Translations under genes and position numbers: made by a program
Origin: Fusobacterium_C sp036516095
GTDB taxonomy: Bacteria > Fusobacteriota > Fusobacteriia > Fusobacteriales > Fusobacteriaceae
Direction: 5' to 3'
Assembly: GCF_036516095.1 (NCBI RefSeq)
Contig: NZ_DATBUM010000181.1
Coordinates: 1 to 13,711 of the forward strand
Length of the DNA stretch: 13,711 bases
The notes under the pieces: model-generated
What the model was told of the DNA's origin: nothing
The model's input: only the letters and a program-made list of their open reading frames with translations
Databases searched by the model: none
Part shown: positions 13,669 through 13,711 of the stretch, piece after piece
Layout: every line of letters begins with the position of its first letter
Numbering within the stretch: the stretch's first letter is position 1

Positions 13669-13711
13669 CGTATTTCATATTCTAAAAATTCTTATATATT
13701 TTTTCAGAACA

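Noticed and set aside
1..13711. CRISPR arrays, tRNA or rRNA genes, insertion sequences, phage or defence genes
   Set aside because: No spaced direct repeats, cloverleaf sequences, transposase or integrase motifs, or terminal repeats were seen. Nearly all the DNA is accounted for by recognisable metabolic and envelope genes.

Overview
The window is AT-rich bacterial DNA. Every convincing gene is on the minus strand, so the layout below runs from right (upstream) to left (downstream). Protein matches recalled from memory point to Fusobacterium, perhaps the F. necrophorum/gonidiaformans side. The evidence is a Haemophilus/Fusobacterium-type fused sialic acid TRAP transporter, a cyclically permuted mutarotase of a kind described in Bacteroides and Fusobacterium, AGGAGG ribosome sites and AT-rich intergenic DNA. 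The genus is an inference; no database search was possible.

Right and centre (about 5440-13600) is a complete sialic acid (Neu5Ac) uptake and catabolism locus. The order is nanM-like permuted mutarotase (exported), LacI-family regulator, siaP (TRAP binding protein), siaQM (fused TRAP membrane protein), nanK, nanA, nanE and then yhcH/nanQ. The first seven genes are packed with gaps of 3-17 bp or a 4-bp overlap and look like one transcript. It would start at a TTGACA promoter near 13548-13577 with a CG-centred operator candidate just downstream. yhcH follows a 146-bp gap with its own good promoter (TTAACA-17-GATAAT), two copies of a 14-bp repeat and a hairpin. Working model: the exported mutarotase equilibrates Neu5Ac anomers, SiaPQM imports Neu5Ac, YhcH/NanQ speeds anomer exchange inside, NanA makes ManNAc plus pyruvate, NanK makes ManNAc-6-P and NanE makes GlcNAc-6-P. 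The later nagA/nagB steps and any sialidase are not in this window.

Centre-left (2475-5400) is a glycolytic pair, pyk (TTG start) followed by eno 33 bp later. It ends in a clear intrinsic terminator. The pair consumes PEP-level intermediates, so its place beside the pyruvate-yielding sialate pathway is metabolically sensible, but it looks like a separate transcript.

Left (236-2440) is a two-gene unit, a von Willebrand factor A lipoprotein followed by a CreD-family inner-membrane protein. At the left edge is the first 28 codons of guaA (GMP synthase), with a strong promoter upstream.

No stretch over 300 bp lacks a gene. I saw no tRNA, rRNA, CRISPR array, insertion sequence or phage gene. I did not find a wholly undescribed system. 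The most interesting points are the permuted mutarotase, the promoter/operator architecture of nanM and yhcH, the ROK kinase without the usual zinc motif, and the Asp-to-Asn change beside the enolase catalytic Glu.
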